A DNA stretch of 39,430 nucleotides. It comes from a virus. Location of the stretch: positions 1-39,430 of IMG/VR virus record IMGVR_UViG_3300044731_000415; one strand, written 5' to 3'. The position numbers were made by a program, and so were the translations under genes. Below, piece by piece: positions 1 through 9,000 of this stretch; positions within the stretch are counted from its first letter, which is position 1, and each line of letters begins with the position of its first letter. The notes beneath the pieces were generated by a model, which saw only the letters and a program-made list of their open reading frames with translations, was not told where the DNA came from and did no database searches.

Positions 1-1574
1 GGTAGCGTGACTGATGTATTGCCGTTTAAGGTCAGCCCAAGACTGTAGTTACCCGTGAAGGTAAGCGTATTCAGCGCGTTGTTCGCAACCCCAGTACCAC
101 CATTAGCAGGACTTAACGTACCTGCAACTGTCACCGCACCCGATGTTGCCGTGCTTGGTGTTAGCCCCGTGGTTCCAAACGAAATCGTACCGACAGTACC
201 TGCGGTTGTTGCAAGTGTTCCCGATGTGGGAAGCGTGACGTTCGTTGCACCTGTTGACGTTAACGTGATGCTGTTAGCACCTGATGTGGCTAGGGTTGAA
301 CCATTAGCCAGTGTTAACGTACCCGTGGTCGTTGAAACCGTTAAGCCGTTAATACTCGTTGCTGTTGCTGCACCAAGCACAGGGGTTGTTAGTGTTGGTG
401 ACGTAGCCCGAACCACGCTTCCCGTACCCGTATTAGCGGTCCAAGTTGGCGCAGATCCTGTAGAGGTCAAAACAAAATTAGCTGTACCGATGGACAAGAA
501 GCTCGTAGCCCCTGAACCCGTCTGATAAGGCACCGATCCGGCTGCACCACCCGCAAGGTTAGTCGCCGTACCAATCGTCACCCCTGAAGCCGCCGTCCAT
601 TGAGGTGCTGAACCCGATGAGGTCAGGATGGTTGTACTTGCGCCTATGGCTAGCTTCGTAAACGCAGTTCCTGTTGCGTAGTAAACAAGATCACCAGCGG
701 TGTAACTAGACTGACCTGTACCACCCTGATCCGTGGTTAGCGTACCTGTAGAGGTAAGTGCCTTAGATCCATCCGTAAAGACTGCTTTACTTGCCGTGGC
801 CGAAGATAAGATCGGTGCCGAACTAAAGGTCTGTATGCCCGTAAATGTCTGAGCCGCATCCGTCCGTGCAATCGTTGCACTGGTTCCCGGAAAGGTCATC
901 GTGGTGCTATCAGTACCTGCTAGCGTCAGGCTATTACTAGCCGTTAGTGTCTTACCATCAGCAATGGTCAGTGTTGCGCTAGATGCCGGAGCAGTGATCG
1001 TGACTTTGTTGTAAGCACCGCCAGTAATATCACCCGTGCTATCAGCAATCGTAACGGCTGAGTTTTGGATGATCTTGCCGGTCGTACCATCAAACCGAGC
1101 AACTGCGTTATCAGTAGAAGAGGCAGGTCCGTCTACATCACCCGAAGCAATCTCTTTGAAATCACCGGCATTTGTGTCCCAGGCTACCCAAGTCTGTTTA
1201 CCCGGAGCAACTGAAATACCTGTCGTAGGCCCAGTGCTTCCCCTGATCGTGACATTGAACCCACCAGAGGTGTTGTTCATCACAATGTAGGCTTTACTGC
1301 TATTGGGTACGTTGATATACCTGAGTGCTGTTCTTGATCCCGTACAGTTCAGGATCATGTACTGGGCTGATGTCGTCCCAATATTCGTTGCTGAACTTGT
1401 ACCTTGCGTCAGGGTCAGCGTGACATCACCGTCAGTGCTTAATGTCTGTGTACCCGCAATTGCAATATCAAGGTATGAGGTAACGGCGTTGTTGACATCG
1501 TCGCCCCAAGTTCCAGACTCGGTGCCCGTGACAGGCTGACCGAGGGCCAAAAGGGATGTGTAATTGACTGTCAT
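1..1574 (-). CDS. Tail fibre-like repetitive virion protein (C-terminus outside window)
   Basis: A reading frame of 524 codons stays open from an ATG at 1574 to the left edge, so the C-terminus is missing. The start MTVNYTSLLALGQPVTGTES, followed by GTWGDDVNNAVTSYLDIAIA, is typical of phage tail-fibre and appendage proteins. The rest is Thr/Ser/Gly-rich with repeats such as GTLTTDQGGTGQSSYTAGDL and SGSAPQWT/GSAPTWT, as in beta-rich fibre shafts. The ATG overlaps the stop of the upstream gene (ATGA), so the two are coupled. It is probably a distal tail or fibre component that contacts the host. Host specificity cannot be read from it. The plus-strand frames opposite it are shadows. Confidence 0.8.
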   Translation of the reverse strand, partial: MTVNYTSLLALGQPVTGTESGTWGDDVNNAVTSYLDIAIAGTQTLSTDGDVTLTLTQGTSSATNIGTTSAQYMILNCTGSRTALRYINVPNSSKAYIVMNNTSGGFNVTIRGSTGPTTGISVAPGKQTWVAWDTNAGDFKEIASGDVDGPASSTDNAVARFDGTTGKIIQNSAVTIADSTGDITGGAYNKVTITAPASSATLTIADGKTLTASNSLTLAGTDSTTMTFPGTSATIARTDAAQTFTGIQTFSSAPILSSATASKAVFTDGSKALTSTGTLTTDQGGTGQSSYTAGDLVYYATGTAFTKLAIGASTTILTSSGSAPQWTAASGVTIGTATNLAGGAAGSVPYQTGSGATSFLSIGTANFVLTSTGSAPTWTANTGTGSVVRATSPTLTTPVLGAATATSINGLTVSTTTGTLTLANGSTLATSGANSITLTSTGATNVTLPTSGTLATTAGTVGTISFGTTGLTPSTATSGAVTVAGTLSPANGGTGVANNALNTLTFTGNYSLGLTLNGNTSVTL

Positions 1575-2047
1575 GTCGTTATCTCAGTCCAATTAGCGGT
1601 TTGAGAAGTATTGATCTGCTCCCAGAACAATACAGCAGAGATGCTATCAGCACCAGATGCGTTTTCAAGTACAGATAGCTGCATTTCCACGTTGATTGAA
1701 ACAAGGTCATTACCAGCCGCATTCTCAAGCACAGAACTAATAAAGCTTGCTGAACCTGAAATACTGTCTGCACCAGCAGATGTTTCAATAATCGTTCCAC
1801 CAAAATTAGCAGCCCCTGCAATTGTATCTGTACCACTGGCTGCTTCAATAATATCGGTGGCAAAGTATGGGTTGCCTGCCATGAGGTCATTGCCCGATGC
1901 GGCTTCAAGAATAGATGCTGGATACTCAACCCCCGGCACAGCAACTGTGTCGTTTCCTGAAGCCAGTTCAAGAACAGAACGATCATAAGCTGACCTGCCC
2001 CAAGGCCCAAATCCCCATGCACCTGATCCCCAGCCGCCTTCACTCAT
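1571..2047 (-). CDS. Repeat protein with E-x-A-S-G-x-D motifs, putative tail component
   Basis: 158 residues. After a Gly/Trp-rich N-terminus (GGWGSGAWGFGPWG) come six repeats of about 20 residues, each starting like VLELASGND, ILEAASGND, IIEAASGTD, IIETSAGAD, VLENAAGND or VLENASGAD. The protein ends in WTEI. Short regular repeats of this kind suggest a beta-solenoid or fibre element, which is inferred. It lies between two virion-like genes with ATGA overlaps at both ends, pointing to co-expression with the tail-fibre genes. The competing frame at 1579-2043 has no repeat order and is a shadow. Confidence 0.75.
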   Translation of the reverse strand: MSEGGWGSGAWGFGPWGRSAYDRSVLELASGNDTVAVPGVEYPASILEAASGNDLMAGNPYFATDIIEAASGTDTIAGAANFGGTIIETSAGADSISGSASFISSVLENAAGNDLVSINVEMQLSVLENASGADSISAVLFWEQINTSQTANWTEITT

Positions 2048-2625
2048 GTTGCCGTGAGTCGGAACTCATAAGTAACTGAGATCACGTCCCCGGATACCAC
2101 AGACCGATCTCCGGGCGATTGGAAGTCTGCGGCACTGAATAACGTACCCGTCGTTCCTAAGATCGTGCTGTTACTTGTTAGGAAGGCGCCACCTACCGTT
2201 GCGGTTGCGTCAATATTAAACACAGCCTTATTAGAGGTGTTCGTTACTACCGAAGGATTGGCATTTGTTGATGCGGCAAAAGTTGCCGCTGGTCTGGTTG
2301 CATCGCTGTAGCAATCAATCTCTGTCCAGCCAGCATGGGAAGACATCGTATCCGAAGCAGCCGGTGTATTACTTGCAGCAGCACCGTATAAGCCCACATA
2401 CCACTGCGTGATCTGTGCTGCCGAGTTTGCCAGTGCCGTGCCAGCCATGTACTGAAGCCCGACATTGACTACCAAGTTATCACCCTCAGCAGTCCACTTG
2501 AGGTTGCCATCCTTGTCATGGCACTCTGCATAGTACCTACCGCAGGCCACAGCCGATTCACCCCACGATGTTTTAGCGGCTAACCCGCTAGAAACTTGAT
2601 CACCCGCTTTTGCTTTTTCCATCAT
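2044..2625 (-). CDS. Putative tail/virion protein
   Basis: 193 residues, no recognised catalytic motif. The N-terminal half contains LKWTAEGDNLVVNVGLQYMA, a pattern I recognise from tail-region proteins of many environmental phages. The centre has NTPAASDTMSSHAGWTEID, sharing the WTEI motif with the next gene. The C-terminus is a beta-rich stretch ending ISVTYEFRLTAT. It starts at ATG 2625, overlapping the stop of the upstream gene (ATGA), and ends overlapping the next ATG. It is most likely a minor tail or fibre-adaptor subunit, assigned by position and family resemblance only. Confidence 0.7.
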   Translation of the reverse strand: MMEKAKAGDQVSSGLAAKTSWGESAVACGRYYAECHDKDGNLKWTAEGDNLVVNVGLQYMAGTALANSAAQITQWYVGLYGAAASNTPAASDTMSSHAGWTEIDCYSDATRPAATFAASTNANPSVVTNTSNKAVFNIDATATVGGAFLTSNSTILGTTGTLFSAADFQSPGDRSVVSGDVISVTYEFRLTAT

Positions 2626-3050
2626 GCAATCCTTAAAACGGCGTTGGTAGCATCATTAACCGGGAATGTAATCACCAAGTCCTGTGCGGTTTTAGTGATA
2701 TTAACCCCGAAGTTTAATACTGCAACGGAACGATTTCCATTAGTTGAGTTGTAAATAAGCGCCCCATTGGTCGTTAACGTGACGTTTGTGAATGTCGCAT
2801 TTTGGAAAGACCAATAAGAAGTAGTTCCTTGAAAGCTTGGCGTGATGTTTGTGAGGACAATTCCTCCAGCGGAATAATTGGTTCCACTGACTTCACCTGC
2901 CGTCGTGTAAGCAGTCGTTGAGGCACCGAGATCCGCGTTGGCGGTGTATAGGGCCAGCTTAAAGACATCGCCCGTTCCCGTGGTGAAGTTATGAAGACCC
3001 TGCGCTACTTCAACCTTGAAGCTCGTCGTCAGGGTTTGAATGATCGCCAT
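2622..3050 (-). CDS. Putative tail/virion protein
   Basis: 142 residues beginning MAIIQTLTTSFKVEVAQGLH and followed by GDVFKLALYTANADLGASTT. I associate this opening with small structural proteins next to tail fibres in environmental podoviruses. It is beta-rich, Thr/Asn-rich, and lacks signal peptide, membrane segment or cysteines. The start overlaps the stop of the adaptor gene by one base (TAATG) and the stop overlaps the next ATG (ATGA). It is likely part of the tail-tip or fibre assembly. No more precise function is supported. Confidence 0.7.
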   Translation of the reverse strand: MAIIQTLTTSFKVEVAQGLHNFTTGTGDVFKLALYTANADLGASTTAYTTAGEVSGTNYSAGGIVLTNITPSFQGTTSYWSFQNATFTNVTLTTNGALIYNSTNGNRSVAVLNFGVNITKTAQDLVITFPVNDATNAVLRIA

Positions 3051-3715
3051 TACACCACCTTATCCCGAACTTGGCCAGTCCTGTACGCATCCTGGCGCTC
3101 CAGTCCATCACCAAGTCGTTTGGCTAGTATTAATGCCTCTTTGTACTTGCCATTGATATTGGCCATCAAGTCAGGCTCAAGCTTCAAGAATGTACTTGCT
3201 TCAACCAAGCAGCCGTATAAAAGCACCGAGTCAAAGTTATCGCTCAGCCATGTGGTCGTCGCATCCACATTACCCGCACCAATGGAAGACGGGTAGTAGA
3301 AGTAATGAAGCTCTACCGAGTAACCCGAATTGGGTGTTGGCCCAATAATGAACGTCAGCTCTTTCGGAAATGTCGGATAGTCTGGGCCAAATAGTGCGTA
3401 ACAGTACGGGAAGCCTGCATCCGTGGGCGATGGAAATGACTCACGTATGAAGTTCACATCCTTATTCAGGAGATACTTATACGATCCATCCGTATCAATC
3501 ACCGCCATGGAATAGACGGCCAAGAAGTCTGACGGGCACTGAAGATACTTATTGCCGCTGGTCAAACTCCCGGTCACGTTCTTGCGAAGCGATGGGAATT
3601 GAATGGTATTGAAGATGCGCTGTTCAGTTTGCTGAGCAAATGTCTGGAGCGTGGACGTCTCAAACGTCGTCTCAAGATAATCCTGAATAGCTGTCTTCAG
3701 CTCACCCCAGTTCAC
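3050..3715 (-). CDS. Phage adaptor protein (SU10 adaptor-like)
   Basis: 221 residues from a GTG start that overlaps the preceding stop (GTGA). This gives the N-terminus MNWGELKTAIQDYLETTFET, which matches the usual start of this family, whereas an upstream GTG at 3733 would add six residues. The middle contains the QQTEQRIFNTIQFPSLRKNV segment and a late helical part (LVEASTFLKLEPDLMANING) typical of the SU10-type adaptor proteins. These join the portal ring to the tail of short-tailed phages. The gene lies in the tail module downstream of the nozzle-like gene. No active site is expected. Confidence 0.75.
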   Translation of the reverse strand: MNWGELKTAIQDYLETTFETSTLQTFAQQTEQRIFNTIQFPSLRKNVTGSLTSGNKYLQCPSDFLAVYSMAVIDTDGSYKYLLNKDVNFIRESFPSPTDAGFPYCYALFGPDYPTFPKELTFIIGPTPNSGYSVELHYFYYPSSIGAGNVDATTTWLSDNFDSVLLYGCLVEASTFLKLEPDLMANINGKYKEALILAKRLGDGLERQDAYRTGQVRDKVV

Positions 3716-3972
3716 GCCATTGGCCCCCGGCACATAACACCCTTGGTTGCTGCCCCTGCGCCACGCATTTTAATACCAGTCGTCTTGACTTGGCTATTAG
3801 GATTGATGGCCACCCCATGTGTGGGCTGCCAATCCTTATCCATGTTGTATGGCATTTGCTTGCCTGGATTAGGCGATGCAACAACCTTGGCGCCAGTCAT
3901 CGTATGCGGCTCTGCGTAAACAGATGCCGGACCGACTTCCTTGCCGCCCTGCTTCATAGAGTACTTGGCCAT
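3712..3972 (-). CDS. Small glycine-rich phage protein with RGAGAATKG C-terminus
   Basis: 86 residues, basic and Gly/Pro-rich, with no known domain. The C-terminus reads TTGIKMRGAGAATKGVMCRG, related to the GxAxxGKTKG tails of three other small proteins in this window (9829-10125, 10125-11045, 11088-11339). It sits three bases after the 56-residue gene upstream and overlaps the GTG of the adaptor gene. It is likely a minor virion protein. The function is unknown. Confidence 0.6.
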   Translation of the reverse strand: MAKYSMKQGGKEVGPASVYAEPHTMTGAKVVASPNPGKQMPYNMDKDWQPTHGVAINPNSQVKTTGIKMRGAGAATKGVMCRGPMA

Positions 3973-3975
3973 AAC

Positions 3976-4146
3976 TTACCCCTGGTTGCGTGCGCGTGCA
4001 AGGTTGCGACCCATCTTCTTCATCATCTCTGATGTAGGTCCACCCTTACGCATTTTGGTTAGGGGCTTGCCTGGGTGCATGGCCTTCTCATGCTTATGCA
4101 CAGCAGCCGCTGCCGTCTTTTTGTCCTGCTTGATGTCGTCCTTCAT
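3976..4146 (-). CDS. Small lysine-rich phage protein, unknown function
   Basis: A 56-residue frame from ATG 4146 to TAA at 3976: MKDDIKQDKKTAAAAVHKHE, then KAMHPGKPLTKMRKGGPTSE and a basic Met-rich end. It fills exactly the gap between genes 4155-4580 and 3712-3972, and GAGCTGAC lies just before the ATG. Strong Lys/His content and the KMRKGGPT motif resemble the other small basic proteins of this module. Possibly a DNA-associated or minor virion protein, by composition only. Confidence 0.6.
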   Translation of the reverse strand: MKDDIKQDKKTAAAAVHKHEKAMHPGKPLTKMRKGGPTSEMMKKMGRNLARARNQG

Positions 4147-4154
4147 GTCAGCTC

Positions 4155-4580
4155 CTATGATGCTGTGACACTGTTCAACAATGCTTGACCCACAAGGTGA
4201 TTAGGGGTCATGCCGGAATCGTATGATCTTGCACCGCCAACAGGGTTGAAGCCCCATTCAATAACTCGGCTTCCTTCAGATGGAACCCCCGTGTAAAGCG
4301 GGCTTGTTCCTACCGTGTTGTTCGTCTGCATCCCGTTGTAACCTGACTGGTAATACGAATTGGAATCGGGACGAGGATTCCGTACGGCCTGCGGGTCATT
4401 CACGGGAAACATGCCTAGCTGCAATTGCGGCTGGTCAGGCTCCCAGCAAGTCGGACATACCAGTATATTGACATTTTTTGTCTTGATTGTCAGCGGCTTT
4501 AGCTGTTTAAGCTTATAGCGGAACCCGCAGCGATCACACTGCGATATGGCCCACTTACCACTGGCAAACTGATTGGGCAT
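4155..4580 (-). CDS. Zinc-ribbon-containing structural-region protein
   Basis: 141 residues. The N-terminal 50 residues hold two CxxC pairs (CDRCGFRYKLKQL and LVCPTCWEP), which form a likely zinc ribbon. The rest is Pro/Asn/Gly-rich with low predicted order. The ATG follows the stop of the 324-residue gene with no gap (TAAATG). Proteins of this shape occur in the tail modules of many environmental podoviruses. The role, assembly or minor virion part, is not known. Confidence 0.7.
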   Translation of the reverse strand: MPNQFASGKWAISQCDRCGFRYKLKQLKPLTIKTKNVNILVCPTCWEPDQPQLQLGMFPVNDPQAVRNPRPDSNSYYQSGYNGMQTNNTVGTSPLYTGVPSEGSRVIEWGFNPVGGARSYDSGMTPNHLVGQALLNSVTAS

Positions 4581-5555
4581 TTAGAACCCGCCCGTTCCTA
4601 AGAATGACTGCCTTGGCACAAACCTAATTGGCGCCTTTTCACGATCCTCCGTGGACGCCAACTCCCAAGCCTGGTCATACTGTGCTTTAAGGATTGGCAT
4701 CCTCTCCAAAGCCCCATCTACCTTCAATGAAAGTTTATATGCCAATCCAGCAATCAGAGCCTCTTGGAATCTGAATGGTATGTCTTCAACGTTCACACCA
4801 TTACCAGCGTCTTGCAGCCTTCTCATGCGCCAGTAAACCAACGTGTAATAAGGACTGCTGATAGAACCCTGGTCCGGGGCCGGCCATACCGTGACATTAG
4901 GAAACTTGGTATTACTTACCTCTGCGCCAGATGAATGACTTGCAGCCGTTGTGTTGTTCTGCCCACGGACAACATTGTCTAGCGTTGCATAAGCCGAAGC
5001 ACCTGTTGCCACATTCTCGGCTTGGGTTGAAGTACCGTAGTAATAAACCGTCTCCGAACCAATGTTTGCATATCCTGCATATGGTACCCCTGCGAGGCTA
5101 GACATCGGTATTGTTGTAGCAGAGGATGTGATGTTAGCCGCAAGCGTCCCAGTAAAGACATATGTTTGACCGCCTTGCCTGTCAATGTAGATCTGAATAG
5201 GCCGCCCTGTGGCTAGCTTATTAGGAATGGTTGAGTAAGTGCTTACCGAGATCCGGCTGATATTGATGTCCGTCTGGTTTTGACTTTCCCCTGTGCGGAT
5301 AACCGTTTCAACAAGATCTACTGTGTTAATTGGAATAGGGTAGGTAATCTGATTGGCATAAAGCTGGATTGCCCCCTGCTCCATGGTCCACAGGTTTATC
5401 CCCTGATTCGCCCACTCTGAGAGCAAAAGGTTGAGAGATCTCCGAGCTGTACGCAAGTCATAACCAGACCGTAGCTCTCGTCCACAACGCTCATAAGCTT
5501 CCTCAACGTATTCGTTCAGGTTTGGATTAAATGTTGTCGTTCCCGTGGTTGTCAT
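4581..5555 (-). CDS. Tail tubular/nozzle-like protein with an internal beta-rich insertion
   Basis: 324 residues. The N-terminus (NEYVEEAYERCGRELRSGYD, then LRTARRSLNLLLSEWANQGI) and the C-terminus (EDIPFRFQEALIAGLAYKLS) are characteristic of the tail-tubular or nozzle proteins that extend the portal vertex in podoviruses. Between residues about 130 and 205 lies a Ser/Thr/Ala-rich beta-type insertion (TGTLAANITSSATTIPMSS to AASHSSGAEV) that interrupts the conserved fold, possibly an exposed domain. The start overlaps the stop of 5552-5797 (ATGA). Family assignment is by recognised pattern. The insertion boundaries are approximate. Confidence 0.7.
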   Translation of the reverse strand: MTTTGTTTFNPNLNEYVEEAYERCGRELRSGYDLRTARRSLNLLLSEWANQGINLWTMEQGAIQLYANQITYPIPINTVDLVETVIRTGESQNQTDINISRISVSTYSTIPNKLATGRPIQIYIDRQGGQTYVFTGTLAANITSSATTIPMSSLAGVPYAGYANIGSETVYYYGTSTQAENVATGASAYATLDNVVRGQNNTTAASHSSGAEVSNTKFPNVTVWPAPDQGSISSPYYTLVYWRMRRLQDAGNGVNVEDIPFRFQEALIAGLAYKLSLKVDGALERMPILKAQYDQAWELASTEDREKAPIRFVPRQSFLGTGGF

Positions 5556-5797
5556 TTGCCCACCTTCCTAAACGGTGCAACCTTTTTGGCAATAGTCTTT
5601 GGCTGCGCTACAAACTGCTTACCCTTAGCCTTACCTGCACGCTTTGCCCTAGTGGTCGCAGCATACTCCTGTGGAGATAACGATTTGATTGCTGACTCTG
5701 GAAGATAACGCTCCCCCGTATCAGACGATCGTTTACCACTCTTGGTAGTCCATTTCTGGTCCCCCCAAGCTTTCAAGGATTGCTGCGGAGCCTTCAC
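5552..5797 (-). CDS. Small basic phage protein (KWTTKSGKRSSDTGERYLP type)
   Basis: 81 residues from a GTG at 5797 that overlaps the stop of the upstream gene (GTGA). It contains WGDQKWTTKSGKRSSDTGER, then a basic tail with TTRAKRAGKAKGKQF. Proteins with the same W-x-T-K-x-G-x-x-S...TGERYLP core are common next to the tail genes of environmental phages, usually annotated as unknown. The high pI suggests nucleic-acid or capsid-interior contact (inference). No catalytic residues are apparent. Confidence 0.65.
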   Translation of the reverse strand: MKAPQQSLKAWGDQKWTTKSGKRSSDTGERYLPESAIKSLSPQEYAATTRAKRAGKAKGKQFVAQPKTIAKKVAPFRKVGK

Positions 5798-6075
5798 TTG
5801 TACTTGCCTCCAGCAGCTTTATATCGCTTAGCGAGTAGCTGTGCTTTGCGGGCGCTCCACTGGCCTGCACCAGTCCCCTGCACAGCGGCAGCTTTGATTG
5901 AATTAAACAAACGCTTCCTCATGCCAGGCTTGGTGTAGTTACCAGCCTCATTAACCTTTGATACTTTCCCGCCTTCTGCGTACTGAATGAAATCAGTATC
6001 GTCACGTCGGGATCGTAATTTTGGGCGCGGCATTTTGGAGGGATTGATAATCCCCATACCCCGTGACTTTTGCAT
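5794..6075 (-). CDS. Small basic phage protein (GQWSARKAQLLAKRYKAAGG type)
   Basis: 93 residues. GGAGG lies six bases before the ATG at 6075, supporting this start even though it overlaps the end of the 1272-residue gene by 74 bases in another frame. The conserved part is KPGMRKRLFNSIKAAAVQG followed by GAGQWSARKAQLLAKRYKA, a motif I recognise from many marine and freshwater phages. It often pairs with the gene just downstream, as here. Its function is unknown. The pairing with 5552-5797 suggests they act together. Confidence 0.7.
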   Translation of the reverse strand: MQKSRGMGIINPSKMPRPKLRSRRDDTDFIQYAEGGKVSKVNEAGNYTKPGMRKRLFNSIKAAAVQGTGAGQWSARKAQLLAKRYKAAGGKYK

Positions 6076-9000
6076 TCATCGCCTCCATCAGTGCGGCTAA
6101 TCCCATGGGCAAATAAGGATTCAAGGGACGTAGGTAATTAGGATACGGCATACCGTAATAAGTTGAAAGTTCTGGACCTAAAACAGTTGGTTGCTGGAAG
6201 TCCATCGTGTTATCAGTACCGGTTCCGGGGCCAACGGGCTTGTTAACTGTTATGCCAGGTTCTAGCGTTATTGGTGGAATAGTTATTGGCGGCGTAGGCG
6301 TTACGGGTGTCGTAGTCGTTCCGCCTGTTGTTGTGGTCGTAGTAGTTGTACCGCCAATATCCAAAGGATCATCTGTAGGCAACTCTTTTGTTGACTTAAC
6401 CTCTACCGTTGGCGTGCCACCAACAAAGATGCCGCCTTTATCGACGTTGACATCCGGTATCAAAGTATTAATGTCGAGCTGTGGTTCATCCACTATTGAT
6501 TTTGCATTTACCACTACTGATGGGGTTTCGCTTACTACGGCATCTTCAGCCTTTGGAACAGCAGACTCAACGGTTAACTTAGCCGCATTTGGATCTTCTG
6601 ATTTTGCTGCCACATTCACAGTGCCGGCTTTTTGTATTTCGCCGGCGCCAGGGATGATTGTGTTGATGTCAGTGAAATCTACGGCCTCAGCGGGCTTTTG
6701 ACCGGTCACTGTAACGGTTGGCGTACTTGTCATTACATTTGTTGACCCAAGTCCAGCACTCGGTGTGACACCTTCTATAGTTAATTGTTGGCCTATAGGG
6801 GATGTAACCTTCTGCCCAGTGACCTCAACTTTTGGAGCGGATGTTATTACATCCTCACCATAGGATCCCATGGCTGTATCAGCAGCACCCGTTACTGTCA
6901 CAGCGTTAGATGCGAGCTGAGCTATATCGCTACCAGGCTCACTAACCCCAGCCAAAGCTTTTTGTTGGTCATCAGTTAAGCCATTGAGTGTAATTTTGTT
7001 TGATGTCAGCGCATTAGAAGCGCCAGAAGCGATCTCATCAATTAGCTTGGAATTGTTGGTAATGAAGTTCATGACAGCCATCGGGTTTTGAGCCATGGCT
7101 GTTATGTTCTGAGCACCAGAGAGAACGGTTTGCGTAATAAACTTTGCTTGTGCGGGCGTTATCGTTTTGCCGCTGGCATCCACAATCGCCTCGGTTACCA
7201 AGGGCGTCACAGCTGATGTAAGTGTTTTGGTTAAGTCAATCTTTCCATCGACTATCAACTGGCTCAATGAACTACCGACGGCTCTTGCTGCAATCGTGGC
7301 TTGCTGATCATTAAGAAGGAATGCCGTTTTTTCCGCATTTTCAAGATTCGATAGCATTTTGTAGGCTTCTTGAGCAGCCATGGTACCGATAACAGGGGCC
7401 ACGCCAGCAACAAATCCTTTATTAAAGTCGCCGCCAGCAGCCTCGTTTACCAAACCTTGATATGTTCCTCGCGCTATTGCTGTAGCCGTAGGCAGCGCTA
7501 TCGTAGCAGGCATACCAGCCGCCATAAGCATTCCAGTTAATCCCGTTGCACCAGATGCCACCGCAGTTGTTGATGCGGCGGTTCCTGCCGCCACTGCACC
7601 AACATCTACTGCTGCGCCTGCGGCACCAATAAGCTCAGGCAGTAAGTAAGGTGCAGCAAAGGCCGCAGCTACAGCAAGAGGAAGGGCATACTCTCTGGCG
7701 CCATACTTTTCTTCCCAATTGCTGGCTATACCTGCGCCACCACCAGACGTTTGTCCAAGGAAGTATCCTGTACTTCCCTTGCCTTCGCCCTCGGATCCAA
7801 AGCGCCACATACCTCCGTTATCGGACTGAGGTACGGCTTGCAACTCTTTGCCGGTTTTCTTATCAAAGTAAACAACGTAATTAGTGGCTTGCTCGCCCTC
7901 TATCATGCGGAAATCATCTCCCTCTCCAACTCGTTCAGTTGTAGGCCTAGATCTGGTTTCCACACGCGTGCCAATCTGATTCAGATCCGTAATACCGTAT
8001 TGGGTTAGGTAATCAACCATCTTCTTAGAGTGATGATCCCACCCTTGGTTCTTATCCCATACGCCCGCGGTAGTTCCACCCTTGGTGATTTCATTAAGCT
8101 GATTGGTTAGACGCTCTTGGCCAGTAAGCTTTGCATCTGCTTCTTTGGCGGTTACATAGTCTTGAATACCGGTTAATAAGTCCTTGCGGCTTTCTGGGGT
8201 CCCGATGTAATTCACAACATCAGCAAGATTCATCTTGTTGTCTGAAGCAAACTTGATGATCTCGTCATAACTTAGTTGCTTATCTTCACCGGCCGCAAGA
8301 TCCAAGCCCGATTTAATCTTGGTATCTGTTTGATACTGTGTAAGCTGATCAGGCTTAACACCAATATAACCCGCCAAGTCCTCGATCGACATGTTATTTG
8401 TCGATGCGTACTGAAGAGCCTTGTCAAAAGCAATCTGGCCTTTATCATCCGCAAGCTTATTCAGATCAGAAGCTATAGCCTGATCTTTTTGATATTTGAA
8501 TATCTGCTCAGGTGCTACCTTCAAATAGCCTGCAAGCGCATACGGACCGACATTATTCTTTGATGCGTAATCAAGCGCTTTATCAAATGGGATATTGCCC
8601 TTTGTATCGGCCAACTTGTTTAGGCCAACAACAAAGTCTTGGCTCTTCATGGCCGAATTAGTTGCAGCCTGGTCTATACCAAGCAAGTCAGCCAATCCTA
8701 CCGGGGCATTAGTGCCAGAATCTCGAATAGCCGTGGCGATCGTACCCAGGTTATCTGATACAAGCGTCTTGAATTCATCTGGTGTCTTGTTAAAGAACTT
8801 GGCCAGATTGTCTAACTCAATACCTTTATCAATAGCCAGTGCCAAAGCCTTGGGCAATCCTACCGCCCCTGCTGCATCTGCTACTGAAGCAATCTGTTGC
8901 CGGTCCTTTTCATAGACCAGCATGTCTGTCGTGAGCTTGGGGAACTTTTCTTTCAGCGCATCTTGAACGTCTGCATACGCAAGCTTATTGCCATCTGCGT

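Noticed and set aside
6207-6701. Plus-strand protein opposite the 1272-residue gene
   Set aside because: An antisense shadow of the repetitive VTVTGQK region, without a ribosome-binding site. The same applies to other plus frames across 1-22 kb.
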